Of a stretch of DNA of 64,000 nucleotides, positions 8,498 to 18,400 are shown one piece after another. The notes beneath the pieces are model-generated. The model worked only from the letters and a program-made list of their open reading frames with translations, was not told the origin of the DNA and searched no databases. Both the position numbers and the translations under genes were made by a program. Position 1 is the stretch's first letter. The number at the start of each line of letters is the position of its first letter. The DNA is from JAGDZR01 sp049115695. GTDB taxonomy: Bacteria; Bacteroidota; Bacteroidia; Cytophagales; Cyclobacteriaceae. The DNA is taken from positions 61,825 through 125,824 of the forward strand of contig JAGDZR010000015.1 in the NCBI GenBank assembly GCA_049115695.1, in the 5' to 3' direction.

Positions 8498-9766
8498 CTA
8501 GGTTACATTAAGTTTTCTCTTTAAGTACTGTATCACCTCTGCATCAACTTTTCTCATTCTATTGATTCTGTAGGCAAGAAAACCTCCTACTAAACAAAAT
8601 AGTGCTAGAATGATGAAAATGTATGTGTTTTTCAATTTTGATTTCAATAACGACTCTTGAAGTTCAAAGGCTTGTATCTGCATATGAACGGTCTCTGCTT
8701 TGTATTGCGCATGGAGAATTTCCAGCTTGCTAGCGAGTTCTACGAAGGGATTCATAACGTCCGTCAATTGTTCAGAGTACTTAAGTGCTGTATTAAGCTC
8801 CCCAATTTCTTTGCTCAGGTCTACCAATTTTCCCAGTGCTAAAATGACCTCTTGAGTATTGTGAACGCTTGGATCAAGATCAGCTACAATCAAAAAGTAC
8901 TTTCTTGCAGCTTGTTCATTACTAAGTCTGAGTGCCATCATCCCAAGGTTATTGTAACCGATAGCCAAATCCAACCCTTCTATTTCTTGTTGCAAATATG
9001 GAAGCGATTGATTCAAATACTGCTGAGCTAACGGAAGCTCTTCCAATTGTAGATAGACGTACCCTAGACTACTGATTGCTTTTGCCATGTAAAGCTGTTC
9101 CTGACTATGTCCAGATGCCAGTTGGTACACTTTTTCATAACTACTCTGTGCTTCATGCCAATTGCCAAGTTCAATATTACATGCTCCTAATTCCAGATAG
9201 ACCTTCATTAAATCTTCCACCATATTCCTACTTTTGAAACTTGGAATTAAGCCATGATGAACTGTAATTGCGGAATCGTAAGATCCTTTCAATCTGAGCG
9301 TTTTTGCAATGTTATAGTATGTGTAGAGAGATGAATTGACATCATTCATATCCAACTCCAAAATCTCATTGTAATAGTCGAGGGCATAGTCGTACCTGAA
9401 CAAATCTTTGTAGGCAAAACCTAGATAGGTTAAGGTAGCATACTGCCTCTCCACATCATTTAATTGCCGGAAGTACCTTAGCGCCTTGTAGTGATTGATT
9501 ATTGATTCATGTTTATCATGCAACCCCTTAAAGTATATTCGACCTCTCTGATAGTATATTTCCCCCAAATCGGCCTTGCTAAGTTCTTTTAGTTCAAGAA
9601 GATTGTTGGTGATAACAAGCGATTGGTTCGGTTGTGTGGCGATCAATTCCTTTACCTCTTCCAGCTTATCAGATACTGACTTACTGAATGCTGGACTAGC
9701 GCTGCTGATCAAACGACATAGACTTACACTTAGGGCAATGAGTACTAATCTTTTTCTCATAGTCAA
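8498..9766 (-). CDS. TPR-repeat protein with C-terminal membrane anchor, module A (422 aa)
   Basis: An N-terminal hydrophobic segment, probably a signal peptide (about residues 5-25), precedes about seven tetratricopeptide-like helix pairs (residues 35-340; for example QSSYEKVYQLA and AIGYNNLGMMALRLSNEQAA). A transmembrane helix (YIFIILALFCLVGGFLAY, about residues 379-396) and a 25-residue basic cytoplasmic tail follow. The layout matches Bacteroidota TPR sensor proteins, but the usual C-terminal DNA-binding or kinase domain is missing. Signal reception by periplasmic TPRs is inferred. The gene is convergent with XRE regulator A and downstream of small lipoprotein A, the same order as at 24.4-26.6 kb. 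Confidence 0.8.
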   Translation of the reverse strand: MTMRKRLVLIALSVSLCRLISSASPAFSKSVSDKLEEVKELIATQPNQSLVITNNLLELKELSKADLGEIYYQRGRIYFKGLHDKHESIINHYKALRYFRQLNDVERQYATLTYLGFAYKDLFRYDYALDYYNEILELDMNDVNSSLYTYYNIAKTLRLKGSYDSAITVHHGLIPSFKSRNMVEDLMKVYLELGACNIELGNWHEAQSSYEKVYQLASGHSQEQLYMAKAISSLGYVYLQLEELPLAQQYLNQSLPYLQQEIEGLDLAIGYNNLGMMALRLSNEQAARKYFLIVADLDPSVHNTQEVILALGKLVDLSKEIGELNTALKYSEQLTDVMNPFVELASKLEILHAQYKAETVHMQIQAFELQESLLKSKLKNTYIFIILALFCLVGGFLAYRINRMRKVDAEVIQYLKRKLNVT

Positions 9767-9958
9767 ACGGTTCTTTAAACTAAGAGCAGCGGCAAATACA
9801 CCCTGAATCAGTGTTAATATTCATGGAGTATTTCAAATAGTGGTACGGTAATTTATAACAAATAATCCAACTGATTAGAAAGGCGGTCTCATATTTTGAC
9901 CATTAGTAAAATGCAGTTATTTTTTTCATATTGTCAATACCGCAAAAAGGGTAGATTA

Positions 9959-9983
9959 GGGCTGTCCAGTAATTGGACAGCCC
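9959..9983 (-). terminator. Hairpin downstream of small lipoprotein A
   Basis: GGGCTGTCCA (9959-9968) and TGGACAGCCC (9974-9983) form a perfect 10-bp stem with a 5-nt loop, 22 bp after the stop of the small lipoprotein gene. Read on the minus strand, the stem is followed by a weakly T-containing sequence. Placement favours a transcription terminator separating the lipoprotein from the TPR gene. Confidence 0.6.
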
Positions 9984-10005
9984 ATAATAGAAATCAATTG
10001 AAACC

Positions 10006-10179
10006 TTAATCAGGCCCGGAATCACCACCACCATGACCACCACCAGGTTGATTGTTATTTGATGGAGTTTCGAATGTAGGAACGTCAACGGTAAGTTCAT
10101 CAACATCATCTGTACTACATCCTGTGAAGATTGCGATGCTAAAAACAGCGATCAACGCGTACTTAACTAGATTTTTCAT
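10006..10179 (-). CDS. Small lipoprotein, module A (57 aa)
   Basis: The start at 10179 (MKNLVKYALIAVFSIAIFTGC) gives a clean lipoprotein signal with lipobox FTGC. An upstream in-frame Met at 10212 only adds a non-signal-like leader. The mature peptide is about 37 residues: acidic, then Asn/Pro-rich, ending in a glycine/histidine-rich tail (GGGHGGGDSGPD). It is the third gene of module A and is matched by a 59-aa lipoprotein in the same position in module B. Function unknown. Confidence 0.65.
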   Translation of the reverse strand: MKNLVKYALIAVFSIAIFTGCSTDDVDELTVDVPTFETPSNNNQPGGGHGGGDSGPD

Positions 10180-10275
10180 GTTATTATATATTTTAATGAA
10201 ACATGAAAACAAGTTAAGCCCTAAACCTGAATGAGTTAGCTACGGCATTCCTTGACAAGCTGGATGTAAACAGAA

Positions 10276-10299
10276 AGAGCCACCCTTTCGGACGGCTCT
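10276..10299 (-). terminator. Hairpin downstream of truncated protease gene
   Basis: AGAGCC (10276-10281) pairs with GGCTCT (10294-10299), with a further CC/GG pair inside. It lies 23 bp beyond the stop of the gene at 10322 and is followed on the minus strand by a short T-rich stretch. It is a plausible intrinsic terminator for that minus-strand gene. Confidence 0.5.
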
Positions 10300-10321
10300 A
10301 ATTGCGTTCATTATAGAATGT

Positions 10322-11500
10322 CTACTTGTCGATTATAAAACGATGCGTCTCCAGCACCTCGTATGCATTGTGAATTTCAAGGATGTATACTCCCTTGCGT
10401 AAATCGGTCAAATCCAACTCTGCTTTCTTAAGGTCGTCAAACTCTTTGTAAAGCACTTCCTTACCATCGATACTGTACACACGCATTTTGGCAATGGCAA
10501 AAGGTAATCTGTAAATCCGTCTGAGATCTGAAAAAGCGCTAGCCTCATAATCCTCCGGTTTGCTTACAAACAGACCTCCTGGGCAAGGAGCAGTAATGTT
10601 GGTTATCGGCACTTCTGCTGTGATCTTGAGGTTTGCAGGGTTTGGGGATACAGAAAATGAAAAGGGGTTGTTACATCCACCACTGCCACCACATGATTGG
10701 GCTTTAAACTTATAGTCCTTTGTAGTAGTACCACATGTATTACTCGTCGTTAATCTGAAGGTCGCCGTTTGGTTGGTCTGCCATAAGTAGAATGACAAAT
10801 CATTTTCATTCTGACCCCATGAAATATTGCTTGGACTGGCTGTTACAAGTGACCATGTAGCTGAAGTTGCGCCTCCCAAGGTCATCTCCGTTTGAATTGG
10901 ATCGTACTTACAAATGGTATTGGTAAGCCCCCCATGTACAAGATTTTGCCCACTGGATAGCGTCCCCTCAACCTTGGGCTTGCCGACCCACACTTCAACG
11001 GCCGTATTGAAGAAATTGCAATTCTGCTGTTCTTGAAAGGTAACGACCGCAGCTCCTTGTGAACTCGAATTTGCTGCCTTTATAAAGGCTGACGTGCCAA
11101 CGCCCGTTCTATTAGATGTATGAATCAGCGTCTCCGGTTCTATATCCCATGTTAATGGCATAGCTGGTGGTGCATTATTGAGGGAAATCGTTGTGCCGGA
11201 GGTACATATTTGATTCGTATGTCCAGAAAATTCACCCTCAAACTCACCAAAGAACTTTTCTTCTAGGTAATACCACATAGCCCCGATCTGCATGTCTGAA
11301 AATTCACTTCGGCACGTGGAATTTGTATATGACATAACATTATTTACTGGAGGGTTCCAGGGATGTCCATCATTGTCCACATCCCAGTTGTTCCCTAGAG
11401 CTATGTTTTCGTAATTACAGTCGGGAGCGGGTGTTGTCCTCTTTGCAATTACAGTGTTGTTGCTATTCCAAACCAAGCCTTGACCAGGGTCACCATGTTC
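10322..11500 (-). pseudogene. 5'-truncated M43-like metalloprotease with T9SS sorting domain
   Basis: The frame (TAG at 11503-11501, earliest possible start TTG at 11476) begins inside a pappalysin/M43-like domain: NNVMSYTNSTCRSEFSDMQI is the conserved met-turn and following helix of that family. The N-terminal signal peptide and catalytic HExxH are absent. The middle is beta-rich, with Cys pairs. The C-terminus is a T9SS type A-like sorting domain (SVSPNPANLKI, then MRVYSIDGKEVLYKE and LRKGVYILEI). An intact relative would be secreted and cell-surface anchored. This fragment has no export signal and no catalytic zinc site, so it is probably dead. The break is adjacent to the start of the 11.6-23.9 kb block, suggesting insertion or recombination removed the 5' part. 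Confidence 0.7.
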
Positions 11501-11596
11501 CTATTGCTTGGTACCACCTTTCTACGTCGCTTGTACCACAGTACAATTTCTTACCTTCTCAGCGGTACAGTTGCCATCTAATTTAGTGCTTCAAAA

Positions 11597-11612
11597 AATC
11601 CCTAAAGGGATT
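11597..11612. repeat. 7-bp inverted repeat at left edge of the methylase/helicase block
   Basis: AATCCCT (11597-11603) and AGGGATT (11606-11612) form a perfect inverted repeat with two central bases. It lies between the truncated protease gene and the TTG start of the methylase gene (20 bp away). It may be an operator, a hairpin in the leader, or part of an element end. No direct repeat partner was found by eye. Confidence 0.35.
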
Positions 11613-11632
11613 GAATCAAAACCACTAAGCGA

Positions 11633-14600
11633 TTGGAAGTACAAATCACGAAAGACCCTAAGAAAGACCGTCAGGTCTTGCTTTTCTCTAGCAAACTTAA
11701 AACGCTTGATGCCGATTTCCTTAAGGAAATTGTGGGTTTTGATAAGGACTTCAAAAATGCCTCCAAGTTCTACAACAAGTACCCGGAGCATCCTGCTTAC
11801 ATACGTTTTCTTAAAGAATTGCAAACTGCGCTTAAGGGAAATCGTGATATACATTCCTTAAGACTTTCCCCGTCCTACGAACCTTCCTTAGAAAATGTGA
11901 ATGCCAAGAAGTTTAGCTATGTGGCTATTTCTTATCTGGAAGATGAAGTTTCTAAGCAAGATGAATATGTGGTATTCGATCCGTTTAAGAAAGTGGCGGT
12001 GTTCGTTGCTGGTGAATTCGCTAAGGAAAAGTATGGGGATTCCTACACGAGAATTGAGGTTCAGTCCAGAACACAAATCGTTAAGGCTCGAAAACTCTTT
12101 AAGGAGGGTAAGATCATACGTGCTCCTGCTCATCAGAGTTCTAGCAAGGTGGAAGCTCCAACTCCTAAAGAGAGTCTCGAATTGCTTACGGAGTTTGGCA
12201 AATTTGTTGAGTCCAGAAAAACCGACTTTCCAGAAGTTGAGATTGAAGACCATGAACTCCCAATTTTATTTAAAGGCTGGCTAAGAACAAATCATGTAGA
12301 ACTATTACCATTCGAAAAGCAAATTTGGAAGGAGTATGACAAAGTTCAAGCCATCGTATCCAATGATCCAGAAAAAGCCATAATTCCTGAGAAGGACTAT
12401 TCCCTATTCTATCGGCGGTTTGTGGAGTATGCACCATCAAGAAAAATTGGTGACCCACATCCTGTGGAAATGTATGAGAAGTGGCTGAAGGATCAATATG
12501 GATCACTATCAGAAATAGACAAGGCAAACCTGATTGGATACTACAGTGATTCTGTGAAGGTCATCCGAAGTAGTTCAATTCCGAAGAGGAAAGCAAGTGT
12601 TTACGAAGTGAACTATCGGAAGCTGTTAAAGGTCATTCCTCACCTAATCGAAAAGGTCAATGATGGTTTTACAAGTGGTAAGTCTGTATTAGTAGGTGAA
12701 GGTATGATGGATTTGAACTTCGACTATCTTTTTACCGACGATGAAGGTCATATGGTTGTAGCACTAGCTCATAATTATGAGCAGAACGGTGACCTTGTTC
12801 CTGATCCTGATATGCAGCTTCGCATTAATCCGAAATTAGAAACTGTAGAAGCACTCAGCTTCCAGGACACGTACGGATACCAACAAGTGTATCATGAAGA
12901 AAAAGGCAAGAATCTTGTTAATACTAAAGCAAAATCGGAACTTAACAAGTTCCTCTCCCAATGGCTAACTAACCTGATTAAACAGGGGCATAAGGTTGAT
13001 TTTGTCACTGAAGGAAGCGAAAACAGAGAAAGTCAAGCTCTTTCTGGTAAAATAGGACGACCCAACGACTATCAATATAGTAGCATTATCGAATTTGAGA
13101 ACGATGTAATCTATCAGATGGAAGTTCAGGGAGCTATGACCACCTCCGACGCACAAGGTATTATCATGATTCCGAGCAATGGGGCTTACCTGGAGGCTCG
13201 GTTTAATAAAGAAGAACAACCTACTCCAGTTTATGCAGCAGCAGTCGCGAAAGAGATCCTCGACATTGTAAACGTCAAGGAGGAAGTCGAAGCACCTAAA
13301 CAGCTCAAAATAGGAAGGTCAATGGCCGGAAAAATAGACGGCAGGGACAAGAAAATTCAAAACGTCCTACTTCCTGAAGGCTCATCAGAACCCTTCTGGT
13401 CGCAGAATTTCTACATGGGGGATTCGGAGCTTCTGCATAAAGCTTCCCCTAAACTCCTCCGATACAATTCCGATAATATTTCTGAAGCACCAGCTATCCA
13501 TCTCTTCGAATTGTCCCAGATGTCGCACCCAAACGAGTATGGCTTCAGCGTTAGAAGGTCAGATTTACATGAGGAATGGGTGAAGCGAGGGGAATCAGTA
13601 TTTCAGGAACTTGGGTTTCCAACCGATTTAGACTACCCATATGTTAATGTGCATTCAGGGTATCGAAGCATGGAACCTCTTGGAGCGATTGTAGAGCACG
13701 GAAAATGGTGGTCTGCAGTTGAAAACTGGAGGCCGATTGCCGATCCGCAAAAAGCTCTTGAAATCCTTGACTTTGAGAATGGAACGCTTTCCAGTCTACG
13801 GGAGCAAACGATCAATCCAGGCACAAAAAAGCCCAAAACCAAAGAAAAGGACAATCACAGAAAATTAACTTTTGATATTGATGCACTCCTTGCCAACAAA
13901 GAAATGGTTGAAGCGTTCATCGCTTCAAGTTCTCAAAAACCTAAAAAGGAGGAACAACCCAAAGAAAGCAAGAAATCAACCGACCCATTGGCCAATGAGC
14001 ATGGTGTCTACACACAAGAAACGGCAAGAGATAATCTTGAAACAGTAAAGGTCGACATCCCCTCAACGGCTAAAACAGAAGTAGAGATCCAGCTAGCAAA
14101 AGGATCAGATAGCCTGTTTAGATACGGTTTGGATGTCACAAAGAATTTTGGTGACTTCTCTGGTAGTGGTTTCGCTCCTAGTATCAGAGGTACAACGTTC
14201 GTATCACGATCAGAAGCACTAGAGTCAGCACTAGCTAATGCGCTTGAAGAACTTGACGCCCTGCACAAATCCAAGGATCATATTCTCAACAACCAGGAAA
14301 AGAAGGACAAGCTCATTGAAAAGGCAATGAAAGCTGTAGCTGACTTCTATGTCTCCCAAATAGAATCTGACGAGAATGCAAAAAAAGTGCTTGCCAAATA
14401 TCAGTTCTTAGACATTGGTGACAAGAAAAGCTCAGTGAAAAAAACCGACGCAAAGACCCCTAACCAGCATGAGGTAAATCAGCAGGTTGAGAATTTCATC
14501 AAGGATAAAGATGCCAACGGAGACAGCTTCTCATTAGAGGACAAAGAGTTACTTTCCAAATACACAGGATCTGGAGGTCTTATAAAAAAAGGAGCTGAAG

Positions 14601-15202
14601 GAAAGGGAGTACTTTATGAATACTACACTCCTGACAATATCGTGCAAAAAATGTGGGAGCTCGCTTACATGCATGGATATGTGGACGGAGATGTTTTAGA
14701 GCCATCTGCAGGCACAGGGAACTTTCTCAAGTACACTCCCGTCGATGCGAATATTGTCGGCTATGAAACCAACTACACTTCAAATCGAATTGCGGAAATT
14801 CTCTACCCTTGGGCTGATATGAGATTATCATCGTTCGAGTCAATCTTCTTCAAAGGAAACATTCACCTGAAAGATGATTTCAAACATGAGCACTTTGACC
14901 TGGTCATAGGAAATCCTCCTTACGGAGAGTTTTCTGGAAAGTATGCTGGCCTGGGCGAAAAAAGATGGACAAAGGCTGCCACCTATGTTGAGTATTTCAT
15001 AACACGGTCACTTGATTTACTCAAGCCAGGTGGACTTCTTGTGTTCATCATACCCTCAGGCTTTCTGGAGGGAAAAACCAATAAAGTAAAAGATAAGATT
15101 GCCTCCAAGATAGCAACAGTTTTAGATGCTTACAGACTTCCGAATGGTTCATTTCCCACCACAGATATAGGCACTGATATCATTGTGCTTAAAAGAAAAT
15201 AA
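11633..15202 (+). CDS. Large N6-adenine DNA methyltransferase, first gene of the replication/antirestriction-like block (1189 aa)
   Basis: The C-terminal domain (about residues 990-1189) is a class I adenine methylase with SAM motif VLEPSAGTGNF (about 1020), catalytic motif IV DLVIGNPPYGEF (about 1090) and a final beta strand GTDIIVLKRK. The centre (about 350-430) resembles the DUF6908 type (MMDLNFDYLFTDDEGHMVVA). The N-terminal ~340 residues are unassigned. The start is probably TTG at 11633, because the frame closes at 11614 and no ATG occurs for over 300 codons; loss of the original 5' end is an alternative. A methylase followed by an SNF2-type helicase recalls DarB-like proteins of phages and conjugative elements. 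Plausible roles are DNA modification and protection from host restriction. Confidence 0.8.
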   Translation: MEVQITKDPKKDRQVLLFSSKLKTLDADFLKEIVGFDKDFKNASKFYNKYPEHPAYIRFLKELQTALKGNRDIHSLRLSPSYEPSLENVNAKKFSYVAISYLEDEVSKQDEYVVFDPFKKVAVFVAGEFAKEKYGDSYTRIEVQSRTQIVKARKLFKEGKIIRAPAHQSSSKVEAPTPKESLELLTEFGKFVESRKTDFPEVEIEDHELPILFKGWLRTNHVELLPFEKQIWKEYDKVQAIVSNDPEKAIIPEKDYSLFYRRFVEYAPSRKIGDPHPVEMYEKWLKDQYGSLSEIDKANLIGYYSDSVKVIRSSSIPKRKASVYEVNYRKLLKVIPHLIEKVNDGFTSGKSVLVGEGMMDLNFDYLFTDDEGHMVVALAHNYEQNGDLVPDPDMQLRINPKLETVEALSFQDTYGYQQVYHEEKGKNLVNTKAKSELNKFLSQWLTNLIKQGHKVDFVTEGSENRESQALSGKIGRPNDYQYSSIIEFENDVIYQMEVQGAMTTSDAQGIIMIPSNGAYLEARFNKEEQPTPVYAAAVAKEILDIVNVKEEVEAPKQLKIGRSMAGKIDGRDKKIQNVLLPEGSSEPFWSQNFYMGDSELLHKASPKLLRYNSDNISEAPAIHLFELSQMSHPNEYGFSVRRSDLHEEWVKRGESVFQELGFPTDLDYPYVNVHSGYRSMEPLGAIVEHGKWWSAVENWRPIADPQKALEILDFENGTLSSLREQTINPGTKKPKTKEKDNHRKLTFDIDALLANKEMVEAFIASSSQKPKKEEQPKESKKSTDPLANEHGVYTQETARDNLETVKVDIPSTAKTEVEIQLAKGSDSLFRYGLDVTKNFGDFSGSGFAPSIRGTTFVSRSEALESALANALEELDALHKSKDHILNNQEKKDKLIEKAMKAVADFYVSQIESDENAKKVLAKYQFLDIGDKKSSVKKTDAKTPNQHEVNQQVENFIKDKDANGDSFSLEDKELLSKYTGSGGLIKKGAEGKGVLYEYYTPDNIVQKMWELAYMHGYVDGDVLEPSAGTGNFLKYTPVDANIVGYETNYTSNRIAEILYPWADMRLSSFESIFFKGNIHLKDDFKHEHFDLVIGNPPYGEFSGKYAGLGEKRWTKAATYVEYFITRSLDLLKPGGLLVFIIPSGFLEGKTNKVKDKIASKIATVLDAYRLPNGSFPTTDIGTDIIVLKRK

Positions 15203-15211
15203 TACTTAAAA

Positions 15212-15439
15212 ATGGCTCAAACAGATTCAGGTAATATAATACTGCTCAAAAAGCTCATCAAAATTGAAATGGCCAAATGCGACCCAGACCTATGGCCTAA
15301 AGTCTGCGCACTTCAGAGCACCGAAGAAGGCTATCAGAAGATCGAGTCTATGATTATACAATTAGCGATTAAGGAGGCAATGCCTATTGGCTCTGTAATC
15401 GCGCTGGTCGAACAAGATTTAAGTCACTCAACTCAGTAA
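15212..15439 (+). CDS. Small protein between methylase and helicase (75 aa)
   Basis: This soluble, mostly helical peptide carries a pattern of hydrophobic residues in its C-terminal half (IESMIIQLAIKEAMPIGSVI). It starts 9 bp after the methylase stop, and its own TAA is followed one base later by the helicase ATG. It is therefore almost certainly part of the same operon and translationally linked. No family was recognised. It could be an adaptor for the two large enzymes. Confidence 0.6.
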   Translation: MAQTDSGNIILLKKLIKIEMAKCDPDLWPKVCALQSTEEGYQKIESMIIQLAIKEAMPIGSVIALVEQDLSHSTQ

Positions 15440-15440
15440 T

Positions 15441-18400
15441 ATGGCACAAGGATATAAAGGATTTAAACAAATCGACAGGGAAGCAACCAGAAGGCTCAAA
15501 AAACTCAAAGATGGCTCAATGAAGACTGAAGTAGCCTCGCAGTTATCCGGTGGAGCATGGTTTGGTGAACATCCAGACAAAGTTTTAGGCAAAGCGTATA
15601 GCACTACCAATCAATTCAACCGGGAGGTAATTAAAATCAAAGGATCTCTGGATGATGCACTTTCAAAAATAGAGGCTCCACCGATGGACATACCAGTGAA
15701 GGCTGGTAGCGACACGGTCAAGGTTAACTCTTCAGCTAATATGGAAACACCGCTGAGCCAAAAGGAAAGGTCAAACCTTGAGCAAGTCATCCAAGCAACT
15801 ACGGAGACACAAAAGCAAGAGGCGTTTCAGGAAAAGATTGGAGAAAAACCAGTAAAGGTTGAAAATGGCGAGTTTATAAACTTTGATGAGATCCTTAGTT
15901 CCTATAACAAGGATCTCACCAATGAGGAGATCAAAGCTTGGATTTGGTATCAACGGGTATCTGGAGGATTTCAAGACGAACAGTTCATCCTAAATCCAAA
16001 AAATGGATGGTCTAAGTATGTGATTCCCTTATCTCACCAAGACAAACATTTAGTAAAGTGGGTTGAGAAAGGTATCATGTGTTTTCAAAGTGGTCAGCAT
16101 GTCCCCTCAGTTCTTTACTATGCGGAGAACATCTATGAGAGGCAATCGCAACTGCTTAAAGACAAACCAAATGTTCTGAAGAAGTATGGAGAGGCACAGT
16201 ATCAAAAACAATGGGAACGATTAGAACTCATCAAACCCAAGCCGCTCACATTGGCTGACCCTGTTGCGGAAAACCGTCTTATCCTAAATCCCAAATCGAG
16301 ATTTGCTGAAGAAAATGAAATCAAGGAATTCGCAGATGGTACGGAGATCAATCTAAATCTCACAGATGCCTTTAAAAAGTGGTTGCGATCGCTACCTCAA
16401 AACGCCTTTAAGCTCTCTAGTAGTTACAATGTTATTTACAACTATCTGGAAGATCGTCAGGTGGGGCGCGGCTTTGATAAGGACGAAAGAGAACGAATTA
16501 AGCGAAAGTCCAAAAAGGAAGGTACAGAGATGTTTGCTGATTTTCTTGCTGAAGCCATCAGCCGAGAAGACCAGTTAAGACTTGAACAAATCTGGAATAG
16601 CACCTACAATGCCTATGTAGATATCAACTACTTCAAAGTACCAACTGCATTTACTGTTTCCAGAACTTTCAAAAACAAGCCGCTTTTCATTCGCGAGGCA
16701 CAGCGTGAAGGTATTGGGTTTATCCAGGCACATGGGGCCGGATGCATCGCATTTGATGTGGGAGTAGGCAAAACCATGACTGCCATACTTTCTCTAGCTC
16801 AAATGCTGGAGAGTGGGCAATGCAAGCGTCCACTCATTGTTGTACCCAATCAAACCTATCCCAACTGGCTGGCCGAACTACGTGGTGTCCTCAAGGATGG
16901 TGAAGTTGCTCTTACTGGAATTCTACCGCAGTATCCAGTTAATGACCTGTACAACTTAGGGAGTGACTACTTATCCTTGATCCAAAAAAATAATGGAGAC
17001 ACTGACAAGGTAGCAGAACACAGCATCACCGTCATGACCTATCAAGGGTTCAATCATCTAGGGTTCAATGATCAGACCTGGAACTCAATCGAAGATGAAT
17101 TATACGAAATTCTCAATCAAGGAACAGAGAGCGAAAGAGACAATGAAAAACTAAGAGAAAAGATCGAAGAAATCATGGGCAGAGGCATCAAAGGCGGCAT
17201 GCTCAATATCGAAGACCTGGGCTTTGACTGCATCGTCTATGACGAGGTACATAACATGAAAAAGTCCTTCACTCGTGTGAAAGGAACTATTGAGGGGAAC
17301 GGTAAACGTGCTCGTACCCAATACCAAATCGATAGCGGAGAGCCGTCTATGATTGCCCTACGAGCTTTCATGATTTCTCAGTATATCCTTAAAAACAACC
17401 GCATGCGAAACGTGATTGGGCTTTCTGCAACGCCCTTCACAAACTCTCCGCTGGAAATTTACAGCATGCTTGCACTGTTTGCCTTTCAAGACTTGAAAAG
17501 GAAAGGTGTTAAAAACATCAAGGACTTCTTTGATACATTCATTCGAAGCAGCGTGGAACTCACCATCAACGCAAAGCTCAAACCTGAACGCAAGGAAGTA
17601 ATACTAGGCTTCAATAATCTCATTTCATTGCAGCAATTGATCTTCCGGTATATCAACTACAAAACGGGTGAAGATGCCAATGTAAGTCGCCCCAATAAAA
17701 TCGTACTGCCGCTTCGAGCAGAGAAAGTGGACGGTCAGATTTTACCCCTTCCTGCCGACAAACAAATCAGTACTAATCTGGCTATGACTGCCGACCAGCG
17801 TGAATTCCAGAATCAGGTCGAGCTATACGTAAGAGAGCAAATCAATCTAATGGATCTATGCGTCACTGATGCTGGCTATGAGGAACACGATGCGGATGCT
17901 AAAGAAATTGAAATAGCCCAAATAGCACCTGATGAGGAAGACAATGCCCGGACACTGAGAGCCATTTCATTTGCATCTCAAATCTCTCTAAGTCCTTACC
18001 TTTTTGTCTGCAACCCAACTAAGCCCACCCCTAAAGCATTTGTCGAAGACTCACCAAAGATCAATTACACGGTGCAGTGCATTAGATCTATCAAGACCTT
18101 TTGTGAGAAGCATCAACTGGAGATGCCAGGGCAACTCATCTACAGCAATGCAGGTGTTGACTACTTCCCTATGATCAAGGAGTATCTGGCAAAGTACGTT
18201 GGATTTAAGGATAGTGAGATCGACATCATTCGTGGTGGAATGAACGCTGACAAGAAAAACAAAATCAAAGACCGATTCAACGATGGTACAATAAAAGTGC
18301 TCCTTGGAAGTGCTTCCATTAGAGAGGGTATGAACTTGCAGTACCGAGCTACAGATCTCTACGTGCTATGGCTAGATTGGAATTCAATAGATGTAAAGCA

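Noticed and set aside
11508..11861. Reading frame of 117 codons inside the start of the methylase gene
   Set aside because: It lies in another frame of a gene with clear motifs further on and its composition is not protein-like; treated as a shadow.
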